DNA from: an uncultured Clostridia bacterium | GTDB taxonomy: Bacteria; Bacillota; Clostridia; Christensenellales; UBA1242 | NCBI GenBank assembly: GCA_947630745.1 | Contig: CANRIT010000006.1 | Coordinates: forward strand, 1 to 64,000 | Direction: 5' to 3' | DNA length: 64,000 nucleotides | Part shown: positions 62,508 through 64,000 of the stretch, one piece after another | Layout: the number at the start of each line of letters is the position of its first letter | Numbering within the stretch: the stretch's first letter is position 1 | Program-made: the position numbers and the translations under genes | Notes under the pieces: model-generated | Database searches by the model: none | What the model was told of the DNA's origin: nothing | What the model saw: only the letters and a program-made list of their open reading frames with translations

Positions 62508-62524
62508 CGGGCAACCGCTTTTTT
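62506..62524 (+). terminator. intrinsic terminator of rsmI
   Basis: AGCGG-GCAA-CCGCT then TTTTT; overlaps TAG stop 62505-62507. Confidence 0.75.
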
Positions 62525-62713
62525 GCTTTGATTTATTTTTTTATTTTTTAGTTATACAGTTAAATTTTTATTGATTTTTAAACTTATTTTTGATGATTTT
62601 AAAAAAATTTTTGCAATTTTACAAAATTCAACAAGTTATTTAAAATATTTGATAATTATTTTTTGTTGTGGTAAAATTAATAATAAGTTGATAATTTTTT
62701 ACAAAGGAGGAAT

Positions 62714-63892
62714 ATGGATAAAACGCGTGTTTTGTTGACATATATGGAATCTGGCATGGGGCATATAACCAGTATGAAAAGTATAAGCGATGCGCTTAAA
62801 AATATGAATCTGCCAAATTTGGAGTTGATTGACTGTTATATTATGCAAGAGGACAACGACCCAGTTTTAATTAAGTTTAACAATTTTATTATTCACCAAA
62901 CCAAGCAAACAAATTGCATTCGTGGATATGGCCCATTTGTGTTTTGGTGGTTGGAAGTGCTTGGCAAGCAAAAGTTTATGGTGTTTGTGCATCATTTGTT
63001 GTTTAGAAAGGCACTTAACCACACGCTTGAAGCGTTTAAAAAGCGCAACCCAGATGTTATTGTAAGCACGCATTATTTTACGACGCTTGCTGCTGTTGAG
63101 TACAAAAGGCGGGTAAACAAAAACTGCATTGTAATCACCTACAACCCAGACAACAATGTTCATCCTTGGTGGGACAACCGCGATGGTATGTTTGTGGTTA
63201 ACAACGATGTTTGCTTTAACGAAGCAATAAAGCGCAGGCATTTTAAGGCGGAAAATGTTAAGCAAGTCTATTTCACCGCGCGCAACGAAGTTATAAACGC
63301 CGCCATTTCGCCAAACGAATACCGCAAAAAGTACAACATTCCGCAAGACAAATTTTGTGTTATGATTGCGGATGGTGCGTATGCAAGTGCGCGTTCGGTT
63401 GCCGTGGCGGAAGAACTTTTAAAAACCGATTTGCCTCTGACAATAATTATGTTGGCGGGCAAAAATGAAGAGGTTTACAACAAGTTTAAAGCACTTGAAA
63501 GCAAAACTAAGCCAAACATCACCCTTATAACATCAGGCTTTACCACCAGCGTGCATGAACTTTATTGCGCAAGCGACTTGTTTGTTACCAAGGCGGGTCC
63601 AAACGCAATTTTGGACAGCGTGTTTATGGGCACACCTATTATTGTCGACTTCTACGCCCACCCTATTGAAAAGGCGACAACCAAGTTGTTTGTTGACGAT
63701 TATAATGTGGGCAAGGCAATTTACAAGCCAAAACAAATCCGCGCGCAGATTGAAGAGTTTATAAAAGACCCTAATCTGCTTGCCCCATATAAAGAAAATT
63801 GCAAAAAGTTTGATAAAAGCAAAAATGGTTCGCTGGATATGGCAAAAATTATTGTGGATGAAATTAACAAGCATAATTCTAACGCATCTTAA
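62714..63892 (+). CDS. MGDG-synthase/UgtP-like glycosyltransferase
   Basis: MESGMGHITSMKSISDAL N-terminal motif; SDLFVTKAGPNAILDSVFMGTPIIV donor-binding motif; SD AAAGGAGG. Confidence 0.85.
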   Translation: MDKTRVLLTYMESGMGHITSMKSISDALKNMNLPNLELIDCYIMQEDNDPVLIKFNNFIIHQTKQTNCIRGYGPFVFWWLEVLGKQKFMVFVHHLLFRKALNHTLEAFKKRNPDVIVSTHYFTTLAAVEYKRRVNKNCIVITYNPDNNVHPWWDNRDGMFVVNNDVCFNEAIKRRHFKAENVKQVYFTARNEVINAAISPNEYRKKYNIPQDKFCVMIADGAYASARSVAVAEELLKTDLPLTIIMLAGKNEEVYNKFKALESKTKPNITLITSGFTTSVHELYCASDLFVTKAGPNAILDSVFMGTPIIVDFYAHPIEKATTKLFVDDYNVGKAIYKPKQIRAQIEEFIKDPNLLAPYKENCKKFDKSKNGSLDMAKIIVDEINKHNSNAS

Positions 63893-63903
63893 TTTGATTG
63901 TTT

Positions 63904-64000
63904 ATGGAAAAATTGGAAAAATCGAACATCAAAATCGACCCAGAAGCCATGAAACTTAATCCAAATTCGCAACAATACAAGCAGATTTTGGAAGAGTTGG
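63904..64000 (+). CDS. partial CDS running off the window end
   Basis: ATG at 63904, open to the end: MEKLEKSNIKIDPEAMKLNPNSQQYKQILEEL. Confidence 0.4.
   Translation, partial: MEKLEKSNIKIDPEAMKLNPNSQQYKQILEEL

Overview
This is an AT-rich, gene-dense bacterial chromosome segment, probably from an uncultured Clostridia-like Bacillota (inferred from gene content; not verifiable here). Housekeeping genes recognised: clpX, clpP, tig, rluD-like, lspA, sepF, ksgA, valS, groES/groEL, spoVB-like flippase, DUF421/DUF4363 pair, uvrA, M3 oligoendopeptidase, uvrB, rpoB/rpoC, holB, ricT/yaaT, trmN6-like, MBL-fold, rsmI, and an MGDG-synthase-like glycosyltransferase. Accessory content: a 3430-aa surface protein, two further large single-pass surface proteins with Lys-rich cytoplasmic tails, a tandem cluster of four divergent uncharacterised paralogs, a HicB-like gene without a visible HicA, and two membrane-anchored winged-helix-like proteins ahead of uvrB. 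The most unusual signals are non-coding. (1) A family of orientation-conserved palindromic repeats follows gene 3' ends at five loci, often in about 33-bp or 81-86-bp tandem arrays. (2) Many stop codons overlap hairpins or inverted repeats. (3) ksgA, holB and rsmI share an apparent leaderless architecture (-35/N17/TGn -10/N6/ATG). (4) A uvrA C-terminal tail continues in another frame across an A8 tract. No rRNA, tRNA, CRISPR array or transposase was seen.
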